Origin: Acidimicrobiia bacterium
GTDB taxonomy: Bacteria > Actinomycetota > Acidimicrobiia > Spongiisociales > UBA11373
Direction of reading: 5' to 3'
Assembly (NCBI GenBank): GCA_029263095.1
Contig: JAJCYA010000073.1
Coordinates: forward strand, 1-32,005
DNA length: 32,005 nucleotides
The position numbers were made by a program, and so were the translations under genes. Shown piece after piece: positions 1-7,023 of the stretch. Below the pieces are notes generated by a model. The model ran no database searches, had not been told where the DNA came from, and was given only the letters and a program-made list of their open reading frames with translations. Numbering within the stretch: the first letter of the stretch is position 1; every line of letters begins with the position of its first letter.

Positions 1-216
1 AGCAGCCGAACGAATGGCGTAGTCCTGAGCAGCAGTGAACGCAGCTGGAGACACGGAGGTTCTGCGGTCGTCAAGAATCCTTCGGGTGACATCGAATGCG
101 ACTGTCGACCGCACACTCCCGTTCTCTGTCAGCCAGTCCGAGAACGGCATTAGCGGTGAGTACAAGGCATCAGCAGCCTCAAGCATCTCCGGAGTGATCC
201 TCACATGGTCAGCCAC
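1..216 (-). CDS. Unrecognised protein, C-terminus cut by window edge
   Basis: An open frame on the minus strand runs from a stop at 301-303 off the left edge of the window. Its codons are rich in G/C at third positions, as in the neighbouring genes, which is why I prefer it to plus-strand frames over the same DNA. The start is uncertain: GTG at 216 and GTG at 204 are candidates, neither has a clear Shine-Dalgarno site, and ATG 186 is also possible. The visible part has a helical opening (ITPEMLEAADALYSP) and no signal peptide or membrane segment. I do not recognise a family. It lies downstream of a tRNA cluster, where integrated elements often sit, but nothing in the visible residues identifies an integrase. 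Confidence 0.4.
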   Translation of the reverse strand, partial: MADHVRITPEMLEAADALYSPLMPFSDWLTENGSVRSTVAFDVTRRILDDRRTSVSPAAFTAAQDYAIRSAA

Positions 217-385
217 GCTGCTGAGGGTACCGCCAGAGCCGAACGAACGGTACGGTCGGACCGTCTGTTCGATGGCATCGACGAAGCGGCCGCAGAGCGC
301 CTAGACGGGGCAGTTTCGGAAGCTGTTGTGCGGATTCTGCGCGGATTCGGCGGAGTAGCCGACCTCGCCTGACCTCACACCACGA

Positions 386-414
386 CGAAACCCCCTACGA
401 AGTAGGGAGTTTCG
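386..414 (-). terminator. Hairpin after the tRNA operon
   Basis: The arms 386-398 and 402-414 pair over 13 positions with one mismatch around a 3-nt loop. The hairpin sits 5 nt beyond the end of tRNA-Val and matches the end of the tRNA transcript. There is no clear U-tract, which is common for actinobacterial intrinsic terminators. It could also serve as a processing signal. Confidence 0.6.
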
Positions 415-418
415 TGAG

Positions 419-490
419 TGGGCGCTCGGGGATTTGAACCCCGGACCTCTTCCGCGTCAAGGAAGCGCTCTCCCCCTGAGCTAAGCGCCC
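419..490 (-). tRNA. tRNA-Val (anticodon GAC)
   Basis: The minus strand folds as a standard cloverleaf. The acceptor stem is GGGCGCT paired with AGCGCCC, the D arm is GCTC/GAGC, the anticodon loop is TTGACGC with anticodon GAC, and the T arm is CGGGG-TTCAAAT-CCCCG. Position 419 gives discriminator A. CCA is not encoded. It is the last of three tandem tRNA genes. Confidence 0.95.
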
Positions 491-529
491 TCAGTTTTGA
501 GGCCCGGCATGGTAGACCGGGGCTCGTCG

Positions 530-601
530 AGGCGGCGCCCGGAATTGAACCGGGGTAGAGGGTTTTGCAGACCCTTGCCTAAGCCACTCGGCCACGCCGC
601 C
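530..601 (-). tRNA. tRNA-Cys (anticodon GCA)
   Basis: The acceptor stem is GGCGGCG paired with CGCCGCC. The anticodon loop is CTGCAAA, with anticodon GCA, and the T loop contains TTCAATT. The discriminator base is U, the hallmark identity element of tRNA-Cys. CCA is not encoded. It is the middle gene of the Gly-Cys-Val cluster. Confidence 0.95.
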
Positions 602-636
602 GGACCGCAAGGGACGGCCCACAGACCGCCCCTCCG

Positions 637-709
637 AGCGGACGACCGGTCTCGAACCGGCGACCTTCACCTTGGCAAGGTGACGCTCTACCAACTGAGC
701 TACGTCCGC
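637..709 (-). tRNA. tRNA-Gly (anticodon GCC)
   Basis: The acceptor stem is GCGGACG paired with CGTCCGC. The D arm contains AGCTCAGTTGGTAGAGC, the anticodon loop is TTGCCAA with anticodon GCC, and the T arm is CCGGTTCGAGACCGG. The discriminator is U and CCA is not encoded. It is the first gene of the Gly-Cys-Val operon, an arrangement widely conserved in actinobacteria. Confidence 0.95.
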
Positions 710-719
710 GGGGCCCGCC

Positions 720-725
720 AATATA
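720..725 (-). promoter_or_regulatory. -10 element of the tRNA operon
   Basis: TATATT on the minus strand lies 10 nt before the 5' end of tRNA-Gly, so transcription would start just upstream of the mature tRNA. I see no convincing -35 hexamer at the expected distance, which falls at the end of dut. Confidence 0.5.
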
Positions 726-743
726 CCAAAGGGACTCGAGCAC

Positions 744-1172
744 TCATGATCCGGTCGAACCGAACCCGTCCTCACCACGTCGGCTCGGTGGGAGGTCCTC
801 CACCTCGGAGAACTCCTGGACCTCCACAGCCACCACAATCAGTTGGGCAATCCGGTCACCACGCCGGATATCAACCGTTTCAGACCCATGATTGACCAAG
901 ATGACCTTGATCTCGCCCCTGTAACCACTATCCACAAGCCCCGGAGCATTGACGATGCCCAGCCCACTCCTCGCAGCGAGACCCGATCGTGGCGTGACCA
1001 AGCCGGCGAACCCGTCCGGAATCGCCACCGAAATCCCTGTCGCTGCCAGTGAGCGCTCTCCCGGCGCCAGCTCGATGTCTGAGGCGGCGTACAGATCGAC
1101 ACCCCCGTCACCTGGATGGGCGTGGGCGGGTACAGGCAGGCCGGGGTCGAGGCGCTTCAGTGGGATTCGCAT
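744..1172 (-). CDS. dut: dUTP diphosphatase (dUTPase)
   Basis: Hydrolyses dUTP to dUMP and pyrophosphate, keeping uracil out of DNA and supplying dUMP for thymidylate synthesis; a trimeric cytoplasmic enzyme. The 142 residues carry all five family motifs in order: GDGGVDLYA near 21-29 (motif 1), [10 protein letters not shown] near 61-70 (motif 2), [16 protein letters not shown] near 75-90 (motif 3, with the catalytic Asp and the uracil-pocket Tyr), GDRIAQLIV near 105-113 (motif 4), and the glycine-rich phosphate loop [10 protein letters not shown] at the C-terminus (motif 5). Length is normal for the family. The ATG at 1172 is chosen because homologues begin just before motif 1 and a -10-like CATAAT lies 7 nt upstream, suggesting a leaderless message. 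It is divergent from the membrane protein starting at 1209. Confidence 0.95.
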   Translation of the reverse strand: MRIPLKRLDPGLPVPAHAHPGDGGVDLYAASDIELAPGERSLAATGISVAIPDGFAGLVTPRSGLAARSGLGIVNAPGLVDSGYRGEIKVILVNHGSETVDIRRGDRIAQLIVVAVEVQEFSEVEDLPPSRRGEDGFGSTGS

Positions 1173-1179
1173 GAGGCCG

Positions 1180-1185
1180 ATTATG
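1180..1185 (-). promoter_or_regulatory. Putative -10 for leaderless dut
   Basis: CATAAT on the minus strand ends 7 nt before the dut ATG, which would place the transcription start at or next to the start codon. No Shine-Dalgarno sequence is present there, as expected for a leaderless gene. Inferred from sequence only. Confidence 0.4.
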
Positions 1186-1196
1186 GCCGTCTCAAC

Positions 1197-1203
1197 AAGG
1201 AGA
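1197..1203 (+). promoter_or_regulatory. Shine-Dalgarno site deciding the 1209 start
   Basis: AAGGAGA lies 5 nt before GTG 1209. This spacing favours the GTG over the in-frame ATG at 1260, which has only a weak purine run upstream. Confidence 0.6.
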
Positions 1204-1208
1204 CCGCG

Positions 1209-2162
1209 GTGCGCGTAGGCAGGCGCAAACGAGAAGCAAACCGGCGGACCATCATCGACATGCTGGAGACGACGCCGGCGCAGGTCCCTCGTCCAGTACA
1301 ACGACCGACCGGCGATGACACCATCACCGATCTCGATTTCGATTGGCGACCACAACCGCTCGAGCGCATAGTTGCCAGCGACCGGTCGTTTCGCTGGCCG
1401 ATTCTCGGTGCCGCCATCGTCCTCGCTGCCGTCGCCCTGATTGCCGTGCGCGGATTGGGTACGATCTCCGACAGCCAGGCCGACGAGCGCCTCGCTGCTT
1501 ACAACGCCGAAGTCGCCACGTTCTCCACTGCGCTCGATGCCTTGGAGGCAACGCTTCCCGAGATAGACATCGAATCTGCACTCGCTTTCTCTGTTGCCAC
1601 CGAAGGTCTGCGATCGGCCGCAACGGAGGACCTCCCCGGGCTACCTCCATTCGTACCCCAGGGGTCGCTTGGTGATGTAGCCGCAGTCCAGGACCATCTC
1701 CTCACGATCGTCGATGTCGCCACCCGGATCTCAGCCGATCTCGATACCGCGGCCACCTACGAGACGGCGTCGGACCGGTTGTTCGTGATACCGCCACTGC
1801 CGTTCGAGGCCCCAGAGGAGCTGATCGACCCGGCCGGCGAGGCGATCACAGACATGCAGACGCTGACGCTCGCCACCCTGGCCAGCCTCGACCCGGATGA
1901 TCGGTTCGCTGCCTACGTCGCGCGAATCGAGGACGCACTCGACTCCATACCCGTCTGGAACGACGGCTATTTGCTGGCCCTGCGGCGAGGCGATCGGGAG
2001 TCCGCCGAAGCGCTGATCGTCGATATCACGGCCCAGCATCAACTGATCGAAGCCGAGTTCGAGGTCGCGCTCACCGAGGTGTCGAACGCAATCAGCGGCC
2101 GGATGGAGGAGGTCCGCACCGCCCTAGCCGAGGCTGAGGTCCTCACGACGACCTCGGGTTAG
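1209..2162 (+). CDS. Single-pass membrane protein of unknown function
   Basis: I do not recognise a family. The GTG at 1209 is chosen because a perfect AAGGAGA lies at 1197-1203, 5 nt upstream; ATG 1260 is an alternative. The 317-residue product has a basic N-terminus ([10 protein letters not shown]), a proline-rich linker and one membrane segment near residues 64-83. An acidic, alanine-rich, mainly helical domain of about 230 residues follows, probably outside the cytoplasm under the positive-inside rule. Its end (about 265-310) looks amphipathic and coiled-coil-like. No catalytic motif or cysteine pair stands out. It is divergent from dut with 36 bp between starts and convergent with nrdR. 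A structural or envelope-associated role is possible but unproven. Confidence 0.75.
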   Translation: MRVGRRKREANRRTIIDMLETTPAQVPRPVQRPTGDDTITDLDFDWRPQPLERIVASDRSFRWPILGAAIVLAAVALIAVRGLGTISDSQADERLAAYNAEVATFSTALDALEATLPEIDIESALAFSVATEGLRSAATEDLPGLPPFVPQGSLGDVAAVQDHLLTIVDVATRISADLDTAATYETASDRLFVIPPLPFEAPEELIDPAGEAITDMQTLTLATLASLDPDDRFAAYVARIEDALDSIPVWNDGYLLALRRGDRESAEALIVDITAQHQLIEAEFEVALTEVSNAISGRMEEVRTALAEAEVLTTTSG

Positions 2163-2191
2163 AGGTCGGGCGCCCACGTCTCCATCTCAGC

Positions 2192-2213
2192 CGGTGGCTG
2201 GTCCTACCAACCG
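2192..2213. terminator. Inverted repeat between converging genes
   Basis: CGGT (2192-2195) pairs with ACCG (2210-2213) and TGGT (2199-2202) with ACCA (2206-2209), leaving a 3-nt bulge and a 3-nt loop. It lies in the 61-bp gap between the converging membrane-protein gene and nrdR, so it could stop transcription from both sides. There is no U-tract. Confidence 0.35.
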
Positions 2214-2223
2214 CATCGAGCTC

Positions 2224-2673
2224 TCAGGTCCTCTCCTCCAGCGCTGCCACCTCGCGCTCGAAGTCGACAGCATGCTCAAACTCCTTGTGAACAGAAGCAA
2301 AGCGGAGGTATGCGACCTCGTCGAGCTCTCTCAGCGCCTCAAGCACTCGGTGCCCAATCTCAGCGCTACTCACCTCGGGACCGTGCTCCTCAGCAAATCC
2401 CTCGACGGTTCGCACCAAGGCCTCAAGGGACCCAGGTAGCACGTCACGCCCGACCATCGCCCGGCTGACGCCCGACACGATCTTGCCGGGAGAGAAGGGT
2501 TCGGCGCTACCGTCGCGTTTCCGGACGACGAGCGCATACTCCCGCCGTTCGTAGGTCGTAAAGCGGTTGTGACACGCTTCACATTCGCGTCGCCGTCTGA
2601 TCGTGCTCCCACCTTCGGCGGGCCGACTGTCAACGACGCGCGTGTCATCTGCTCCGCAGTACGGACAACGCAT
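2224..2673 (-). CDS. nrdR: Transcriptional repressor NrdR
   Basis: Nucleotide-sensing repressor of ribonucleotide reductase genes. The 149 residues show the family layout: an N-terminal zinc ribbon with C3-x2-C6 and C31-x2-C34 enclosing a basic stretch (IRRRRECEAC), followed by an ATP-cone domain from about residue 45 (VVRKRDGSAEPF, then SGVSRAM) that binds ATP/dATP. ATG 2673 is chosen because NrdR proteins begin MxCPxC. It lies downstream of the LysM gene in the same direction, with 67 bp between, and lexA is two genes away. The nrdR-LysM-lexA order matches M. tuberculosis Rv2718c-Rv2719c-Rv2720. No ribonucleotide reductase gene is in the window, so its targets are elsewhere. Confidence 0.96.
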   Translation of the reverse strand: MRCPYCGADDTRVVDSRPAEGGSTIRRRRECEACHNRFTTYERREYALVVRKRDGSAEPFSPGKIVSGVSRAMVGRDVLPGSLEALVRTVEGFAEEHGPEVSSAEIGHRVLEALRELDEVAYLRFASVHKEFEHAVDFEREVAALEERT

Positions 2674-2706
2674 CGTTCGCGAGCGTACCCGACTGGGCGG
2701 TACGAC

Positions 2707-2736
2707 CACACCGAGGGTGTGTCTCCCCGCCGGGGA
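2707..2736 (-). terminator. Two small hairpins between the LysM gene and nrdR
   Basis: CACACC/GGTGTG (2707-2712 with 2716-2721, loop GAG) and TCCCC/GGGGA (2724-2728 with 2732-2736, loop GCC) lie in tandem just after the LysM gene stop. They could attenuate SOS-induced transcription before nrdR. There is no U-tract, so this is weak. Confidence 0.35.
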
Positions 2737-2740
2737 ATCG

Positions 2741-3046
2741 CTAGAACTCGAGCGGGATAACCAGCATCTGGCCCACAACGATCGCGCTCGACTCGAGGTC
2801 GTTGGCAACCTTGATGTCATGGATCGTTTCCCTGACATCGTCCCCGGGGTCGGTGTACACGGCGGCGATATCCCACAACGTGTCGCCGGCCATCACCTCC
2901 TGCTGGACCCGTGCGGTCACCGTGTCCACTGGGGTCCCATCGGTCGCCCGGGCAACGACTGCACCGGCGAGCAGGAGGACCAGCGCCAAGGCGACTGAAG
3001 TGAGGAGAACCACAACCCGTAGCGGAGTGCTGGCGGAGATCGTCAT
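2741..3046 (-). CDS. LysM-domain membrane-anchored protein next to lexA
   Basis: A 101-residue protein with one N-terminal membrane segment (about 11-33) and a C-terminal LysM domain (about 50-101, from VMAGDTLWDIA to GQMLVIPLEF), which binds peptidoglycan outside the cell. AGAGAGGAG upstream of ATG 3046 fixes the start. It is divergent from lexA and shares three SOS boxes with it. Proteins of this layout beside lexA include M. tuberculosis Rv2719c, a DNA-damage-induced cell-wall protein, and Bacillus YneA, an SOS division inhibitor. By analogy it probably halts septation during DNA damage. No hydrolase domain is present in addition to LysM. The role is inferred from architecture and context; identity as a LysM protein is clear. 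Confidence 0.88.
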   Translation of the reverse strand: MTISASTPLRVVVLLTSVALALVLLLAGAVVARATDGTPVDTVTARVQQEVMAGDTLWDIAAVYTDPGDDVRETIHDIKVANDLESSAIVVGQMLVIPLEF

Positions 3047-3205
3047 GGTGCTGGCTCCTCTCTGCTCTCTTATCCGGTGGCCCGGGACCGTTTCCGGACC
3101 GGGCTCGTGCTCCCACACGCTTCCCTGTTGCCAGGGCTTCGGATCCGACGTTCCCGCAAGGGACCTCGGCTCCGACCTCGTCACACAGTACGAAACGGGT
3201 GCGAC

Positions 3206-3221
3206 ACGAACGTGTGTTCGC
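3206..3221. promoter_or_regulatory. LexA-binding SOS box A
   Basis: CGAAC-GTGT-GTTCG (3207-3220) is a perfect 5-bp palindrome with a 4-nt spacer, the actinobacterial LexA operator form. It is the box nearest the LysM gene. A possible -10 (TACTGT, minus strand, 3185-3190) follows about 15 nt downstream toward that gene. Confidence 0.8.
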
Positions 3222-3240
3222 TCTGGGGACGGACAATGTA

Positions 3241-3256
3241 TCGAACGGGTGTTCGG
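3241..3256. promoter_or_regulatory. LexA-binding SOS box B
   Basis: TCGAAC-GGGT-GTTCGG has perfect CGAAC/GTTCG arms. It is the middle of three boxes. Centre-to-centre spacing to box A is 35 bp and to box C 24 bp. Confidence 0.8.
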
Positions 3257-3264
3257 TTGTCAAG

Positions 3265-3280
3265 TCGAACATATGTTTGC
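3265..3280. promoter_or_regulatory. LexA-binding SOS box C
   Basis: TCGAAC-ATAT-GTTTGC has one arm mismatch (GTTTG for GTTCG). It is closest to lexA and overlaps a possible -35 (TTTGCC, 3277-3282) of a lexA promoter whose -10 would be TACGGT at 3300-3305. LexA binding here would repress its own gene. Confidence 0.72.
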
Positions 3281-3328
3281 CCTTACGTCTCGAAATCGGT
3301 ACGGTGGGGCCACAAAGGGAGGCATTCA

Positions 3329-3958
3329 ATGGCACCAGGCGAGATCACCGATCGGCAGCGACAGATCCTCCACCTCATCCTCGATACCGTCGACCGAAGG
3401 GGCTACCCCCCGTCGGTCAGGGAGATAGGCGATGCGGTTGGTCTCAGCTCTCCCTCGACGGTCCACAGCCACCTCTCGTCGCTCGTCGAGCAGGGGTACC
3501 TGCGGCGCGATCCCTCAAAGCCCCGCGCCATCGAGGTTGTCGACACCGGAAGAGCGGGTGATCTCCGTCGAGCTCCCCTGCGAGATGTCCCGCTCGTCGG
3601 TCGCATCGCCGCCGGATCTCCCATCCTCGCCGAAGAGGACATCGAGGAGATCTTTCCTCTGCCAACAGAACTCGTCGGCAACGACCCCGTCTTCATGCTT
3701 CGCGTCAGTGGGGATTCGATGATCGACGTCGGGATCTTTGACGGTGACCTCGTCGTGATCAAGCGCCAGCCCGACGCCAACGACGGCGATCTCGTGGCCG
3801 CCCTGATCGACGGCGAAGAAGCAACTGTCAAGCGGCTTCGTCGAGAGCCGGGCAAGGTCATCCTGATTCCCGAGAATCGGTCGTATCAGCCCATGACATT
3901 CGACGGCGGCGTGGAGATCCTCGGCCGTGTAGTTGCCGTGCTCCGCTCGGTCCGCTGA
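3329..3958 (+). CDS. lexA: LexA repressor
   Basis: SOS master repressor; RecA-ssDNA filaments trigger its self-cleavage. The 209 residues comprise an N-terminal winged helix (1-65, with a recognition-helix region around GLSSPSTVHSHL) and a C-terminal S24 peptidase domain. The Ala95-Gly96 cleavage site lies in RIAAGS, the catalytic Ser130 in SGDSM, and the catalytic Lys168 in ATVKR. The ATG at 3329 has GGGAGG 6 nt upstream. Its operator region holds three SOS boxes and is shared with the divergent LysM gene. The gene is convergent with dapF; a weak inverted repeat at 3970-3989 lies between the two. HflX, which often sits between lexA and dapF in actinobacteria, is absent here. Confidence 0.97.
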   Translation: MAPGEITDRQRQILHLILDTVDRRGYPPSVREIGDAVGLSSPSTVHSHLSSLVEQGYLRRDPSKPRAIEVVDTGRAGDLRRAPLRDVPLVGRIAAGSPILAEEDIEEIFPLPTELVGNDPVFMLRVSGDSMIDVGIFDGDLVVIKRQPDANDGDLVAALIDGEEATVKRLRREPGKVILIPENRSYQPMTFDGGVEILGRVVAVLRSVR

Positions 3959-3995
3959 GACTTCCGCTCGGTACCCCGGGACCGGGACCTTAGAA

Positions 3996-4745
3996 TCAGA
4001 CCAATCCGCTGAACACTGTCGTCGCCGGTCCCTCGATCCAAGCTATCGAATCAACGATCTCAACCAGCAATTCGCCGCCCGGCAACAAGACCGTTACCAA
4101 CGGCCCGGTGCGCCCACTCCGATACGCCGCCGCTACGGCCGCCGCCGCCCCGGTTCCACAGGCCAGCGTCTCACCCACACCTCGCTCCCACACGCGGAGC
4201 GCCATTCGGTCCCGACCGACAACCGTTGCGAACTCGACATTGGTCCTCTCAGGGAAGTGTGGATCGCCTTCGACCACCGGACCCACTGCTTCCACCGGCA
4301 CCGAGTAGCAATCTCCAACGAAAGCCACCGCATGAGGATTGCCCACGGAAACCGAGGTCAGGTCGTAGCCGGCCAGCTCGATTCCATCTCCACCGGTCTC
4401 AACCGGTCCCAGCTCGGCCCGCACCAATGAAGGTCCAACCTCGACGTGACGCAGTCCCGCCGGGGTCATGACAGTGAACTCGCTGCTCGCGACGAGTTCA
4501 CGCTCGACGGCGTATCTCGCGACGCATCTCAAACCGTTCCCGCACATCTCGGCAGCCGAGCCGTCGGCGTTCCAGTAGCCCATCGCCACAACCTGTTCAT
4601 CGGACGGCGTGACGACGAGCACACCATCGGCGCCGATCCCTCGACGGCGATCACACCAGCGGGCCACCTCAGCCGGAGACGGATCGAGTGGACCCTCGAA
4701 CACAACGAAGTCGTTGCCGAGACCCTCCATCTTTAGGAATTCCAT
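3996..4745 (-). CDS. dapF: Diaminopimelate epimerase
   Basis: Converts LL- to meso-diaminopimelate for peptidoglycan cross-links and lysine, using a two-cysteine, cofactor-free mechanism. Both catalytic cysteines are visible: Cys68 in MCGNGLRC and Cys196 in ACGTGAAAA. The N-terminal GLGNDFVV and central SVGNPHAV motifs are also typical. At 249 residues it is shorter than most homologues (about 270-290), without losing a motif. ATG 4745 gives the usual short lead before GLGNDF; it overlaps the last 13 nt of miaA, implying coupled translation. It is the last gene of the rimO-to-dapF run. dapA of the same pathway lies near 19 kb. Confidence 0.96.
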   Translation of the reverse strand: MEFLKMEGLGNDFVVFEGPLDPSPAEVARWCDRRRGIGADGVLVVTPSDEQVVAMGYWNADGSAAEMCGNGLRCVARYAVERELVASSEFTVMTPAGLRHVEVGPSLVRAELGPVETGGDGIELAGYDLTSVSVGNPHAVAFVGDCYSVPVEAVGPVVEGDPHFPERTNVEFATVVGRDRMALRVWERGVGETLACGTGAAAAVAAAYRSGRTGPLVTVLLPGGELLVEIVDSIAWIEGPATTVFSGLV

Positions 4746-5644
4746 CCGGCCTCCTCGAACAGGGCCATCGTCGATGCGGCGAGGTCCGCCGCATCATCGT
4801 TCCACTCCAACCAGTAGATCCGAGGATCGCGTCGGAAATAGGTCCGCTGTCGGCGGGCCAGCGCCGTCGTAGCCTCGATCGATCGCTGCCGCCCTTCCTC
4901 AAGCGACCACTCCCCCGCCACGACCCGGCTCATCTCGCGATAGCCGACCGCCTGCGATGCGGTCGCCCCCCAGGTCGCGACAAGATCCGCCACCTCGTCG
5001 ATCAAACCCGACGCCAGCATCCGATCGAAACGCTCCTCGATCCGAAATGCCAGGGATTCGCCTGGATCCAACCCAACCGCCACCACCGGCACCTCGGACT
5101 CATAGCGGCGCACAGCACGGGCCCTCGGCGACGCGGCGCGTTCGCTGGGAGTGGAGCCGGTCAGACGAAGGATCTCCAGCGCACGGATGACTCTCCGAGG
5201 ATTCTCGAGGTCCACAAGAGCAGCCGCCTCTGGATCGGCACCGAGGAGCTCGACGCGCAGTTGCTCGACCGGCTGCTGATCTAGTTCCGTCCGCACATCC
5301 TCGTCCGTGGGGGCGAAGTCAAACGGATCGACGAGCGATCGGAAGTGAAGCCCGCTGCCCCCCGCGATGAGGAGTGGTCCTGCCGCCGATGCCGTACTCC
5401 GACGTGCCTCGGCACGGAATTCAGCCACCGAGTACCTCTCAGACGGATCAACGACATCGACCATGTGATGAGGAACCCGATTTCGGTCCTCCGTCGTCGG
5501 CTTGGCCGTCCCCACATCCATCCGGCGATACACCTGCATCGAATCCACCGACACGACCTCAGCGCCGGCCGCTTGCGCGACGATCATTGCTACCGCGCTC
5601 TTGGAGGACCCTGTGGGGCCAAGGACCGCCGCTACGACACTCAG
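4733..5644 (-). CDS. miaA: tRNA dimethylallyltransferase (likely CTG start)
   Basis: Adds a dimethylallyl group to A37 of tRNAs reading UNN codons; MiaB, encoded just upstream, then methylthiolates the product. The P-loop GPTGSSKS lies about residues 9-16, followed by DSMQVYRRMDVGTAKP and HHMVDVVDPS, all diagnostic. The first ATG (5587) lies after the P-loop and cannot be the true start. Reading upstream, the frame has no ATG, GTG or TTG before the P-loop and continues into miaB. The best start is CTG at 5644: it overlaps the miaB TGA, has GGAGGG 7 nt upstream, and gives a normal N-terminus (SVVAAVLGPTG) and 303 residues. A sequencing error or a longer form starting within miaB cannot be excluded. 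Confidence 0.93.
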   Translation of the reverse strand: MSVVAAVLGPTGSSKSAVAMIVAQAAGAEVVSVDSMQVYRRMDVGTAKPTTEDRNRVPHHMVDVVDPSERYSVAEFRAEARRSTASAAGPLLIAGGSGLHFRSLVDPFDFAPTDEDVRTELDQQPVEQLRVELLGADPEAAALVDLENPRRVIRALEILRLTGSTPSERAASPRARAVRRYESEVPVVAVGLDPGESLAFRIEERFDRMLASGLIDEVADLVATWGATASQAVGYREMSRVVAGEWSLEEGRQRSIEATTALARRQRTYFRRDPRIYWLEWNDDAADLAASTMALFEEAGWNS

Positions 5645-7023
5645 GAAAGCGCCCTCCCCATCAGGTGACTCGGTGCGGAAGCTTCGATCTCGGCGCGAAA
5701 GAATGATCCAGCCGCCACCGAACCGGGAACATGGACGATCTTGTTGCCCCGGGTTCGTCCCGTCGCCATCGTCCGATCCTTGTGTGACGGTCCTTCCGCC
5801 AAGAGTGACACCATCGTTCCAATAAGGTCGGAGTTCTTCTCGAGCGTGATCTCGCGCTGCAGGGCCACCAACCGATCGAATCTCTCCGATGCAACCTCCC
5901 GCGGTACCTGCTGATCCAGCATCGCTGCCGGCGTCCCCGGCCGTGACGAGTAGATGAACATATAGGCACTGTCGAATCGTGCCTCCGACATCACGTCGAG
6001 AGTGCCCCGGAAGTCGGCTTCGGACTCGCCGGGGAAGCCGACGATCACATCCGTAGACGTCGCCAAACCCGGGATCGTCGACTCTGCCAACCTCAGCTTC
6101 TCTAGGAAGCGATCAGGGGTGTAGCCGCGATGCATTGCTCTGAGTACCGACGAGCTGCCGCTCTGGAGCGGCAGGTGCAGCTGCTCGCATACGTTGGTGG
6201 TCTCAGCCATCGCAACGAGGACGTCTTCCTTGATGTCCTTGGGATGGGGACTCGTAAACCTGACACGCTCGATACCTTCGATCTCGCCGACACCCCGCAG
6301 CAGTTCGGCAAAGAGCGGTCTGCGCTTGCCGTCGAAGGCGAGATCACGTCCGTAGGAATTCACATTCTGACCAAGCAGCGTCACCTCTACGACGCCATCG
6401 GTCGCCAACTCACGGATCTCTCGTACGATGTCGCCCGGGCGCCGTGAGATCTCCCGCCCCCGGACGAGCGGCACGATGCAGAAGGTGCATCCGTTGTTGC
6501 AGCCGATCGTGACCGTGACCCAGGCGCTATGGGGTGTCTCGCGCCGCGTGGGAAGAGTGGACGGGACATCGTCGATCGAGGTCGTCTCATCCCACAACTC
6601 GGTGACCGGTCCCCACTCCTCAGAGTGATCAAGCAGCGTGATGGCCCTGTGCAGGTTGTGGGTACCAAAGACGACGTCCACCCAGGGTGCTTTTGTCCTG
6701 ACCGTCTCTCTGTCCTTCTGAGCCAGGCAACCCGCCACCATGATCTGCATGCCTGGCCGCTCGTCCTTGAGTGCCTTCAGCTGCCCGAGATTGCCGTAGA
6801 GCCGATTGTCGGCGTTCTCGCGGATGCAGCAGGTGTTGAGCAAGACGACATCGGCGTCGTCCATACCGGCGGCGGCCACCATCCCATCTTCTTCGAATAG
6901 CCCGGCGAGCCGCTCGGAGTCGTGCTCGTTCATCTGGCAGCCGAACGTGCGCACCAGGTAGCGACGGCCGGTGCGAGTCGGAGTACGCCGCTCCCGCACC
7001 GTAGGAACGTCCAGACGGGTCAT
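5641..7023 (-). CDS. miaB: tRNA-2-methylthio-N6-dimethylallyladenosine synthase
   Basis: Radical-SAM methylthiotransferase that converts i6A37 to ms2i6A37 in tRNA, acting after MiaA. The 460 residues show the N-terminal MTTase domain with cluster cysteines at 29 (TFGCQMNEHDSERL), 65 (NTCCIREN) and 99 (VAGCLAQ), the radical-SAM CxxxCxxC at C175/C179/C182 (IGCNNGCTFC), and a C-terminal TRAM-like region. NEHDSERL and the miaA neighbour mark it as MiaB rather than RimO; the window also has a separate rimO. ATG 7023 overlaps the rny TGA as ATGA, so translation is probably coupled. The N-terminus carries about 20 extra basic residues before the first conserved strand. Confidence 0.97.
   Translation of the reverse strand: MTRLDVPTVRERRTPTRTGRRYLVRTFGCQMNEHDSERLAGLFEEDGMVAAAGMDDADVVLLNTCCIRENADNRLYGNLGQLKALKDERPGMQIMVAGCLAQKDRETVRTKAPWVDVVFGTHNLHRAITLLDHSEEWGPVTELWDETTSIDDVPSTLPTRRETPHSAWVTVTIGCNNGCTFCIVPLVRGREISRRPGDIVREIRELATDGVVEVTLLGQNVNSYGRDLAFDGKRRPLFAELLRGVGEIEGIERVRFTSPHPKDIKEDVLVAMAETTNVCEQLHLPLQSGSSSVLRAMHRGYTPDRFLEKLRLAESTIPGLATSTDVIVGFPGESEADFRGTLDVMSEARFDSAYMFIYSSRPGTPAAMLDQQVPREVASERFDRLVALQREITLEKNSDLIGTMVSLLAEGPSHKDRTMATGRTRGNKIVHVPGSVAAGSFFRAEIEASAPSHLMGRALS
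5652..5657 (-). promoter_or_regulatory. Shine-Dalgarno site pointing to the miaA CTG start
   Basis: GGAGGG inside the end of miaB sits 7 nt before CTG 5644. It supports translation initiation at the miaB/miaA junction although no ATG, GTG or TTG is available in the miaA frame. Confidence 0.55.

Noticed and set aside
205-372. Small plus-strand frame of 55 codons (ATG 205 to TGA) with plausible codon use
   Set aside because: Overlaps the minus-strand frame, which has more consistent codon use and continues off the edge. No ribosome-binding site is seen. It remains possible.
3970-3989. Inverted repeat between lexA and dapF as a terminator
   Set aside because: The arms are imperfect, the loop would be only about two bases unless opened, and there is no U-tract; too weak to list.
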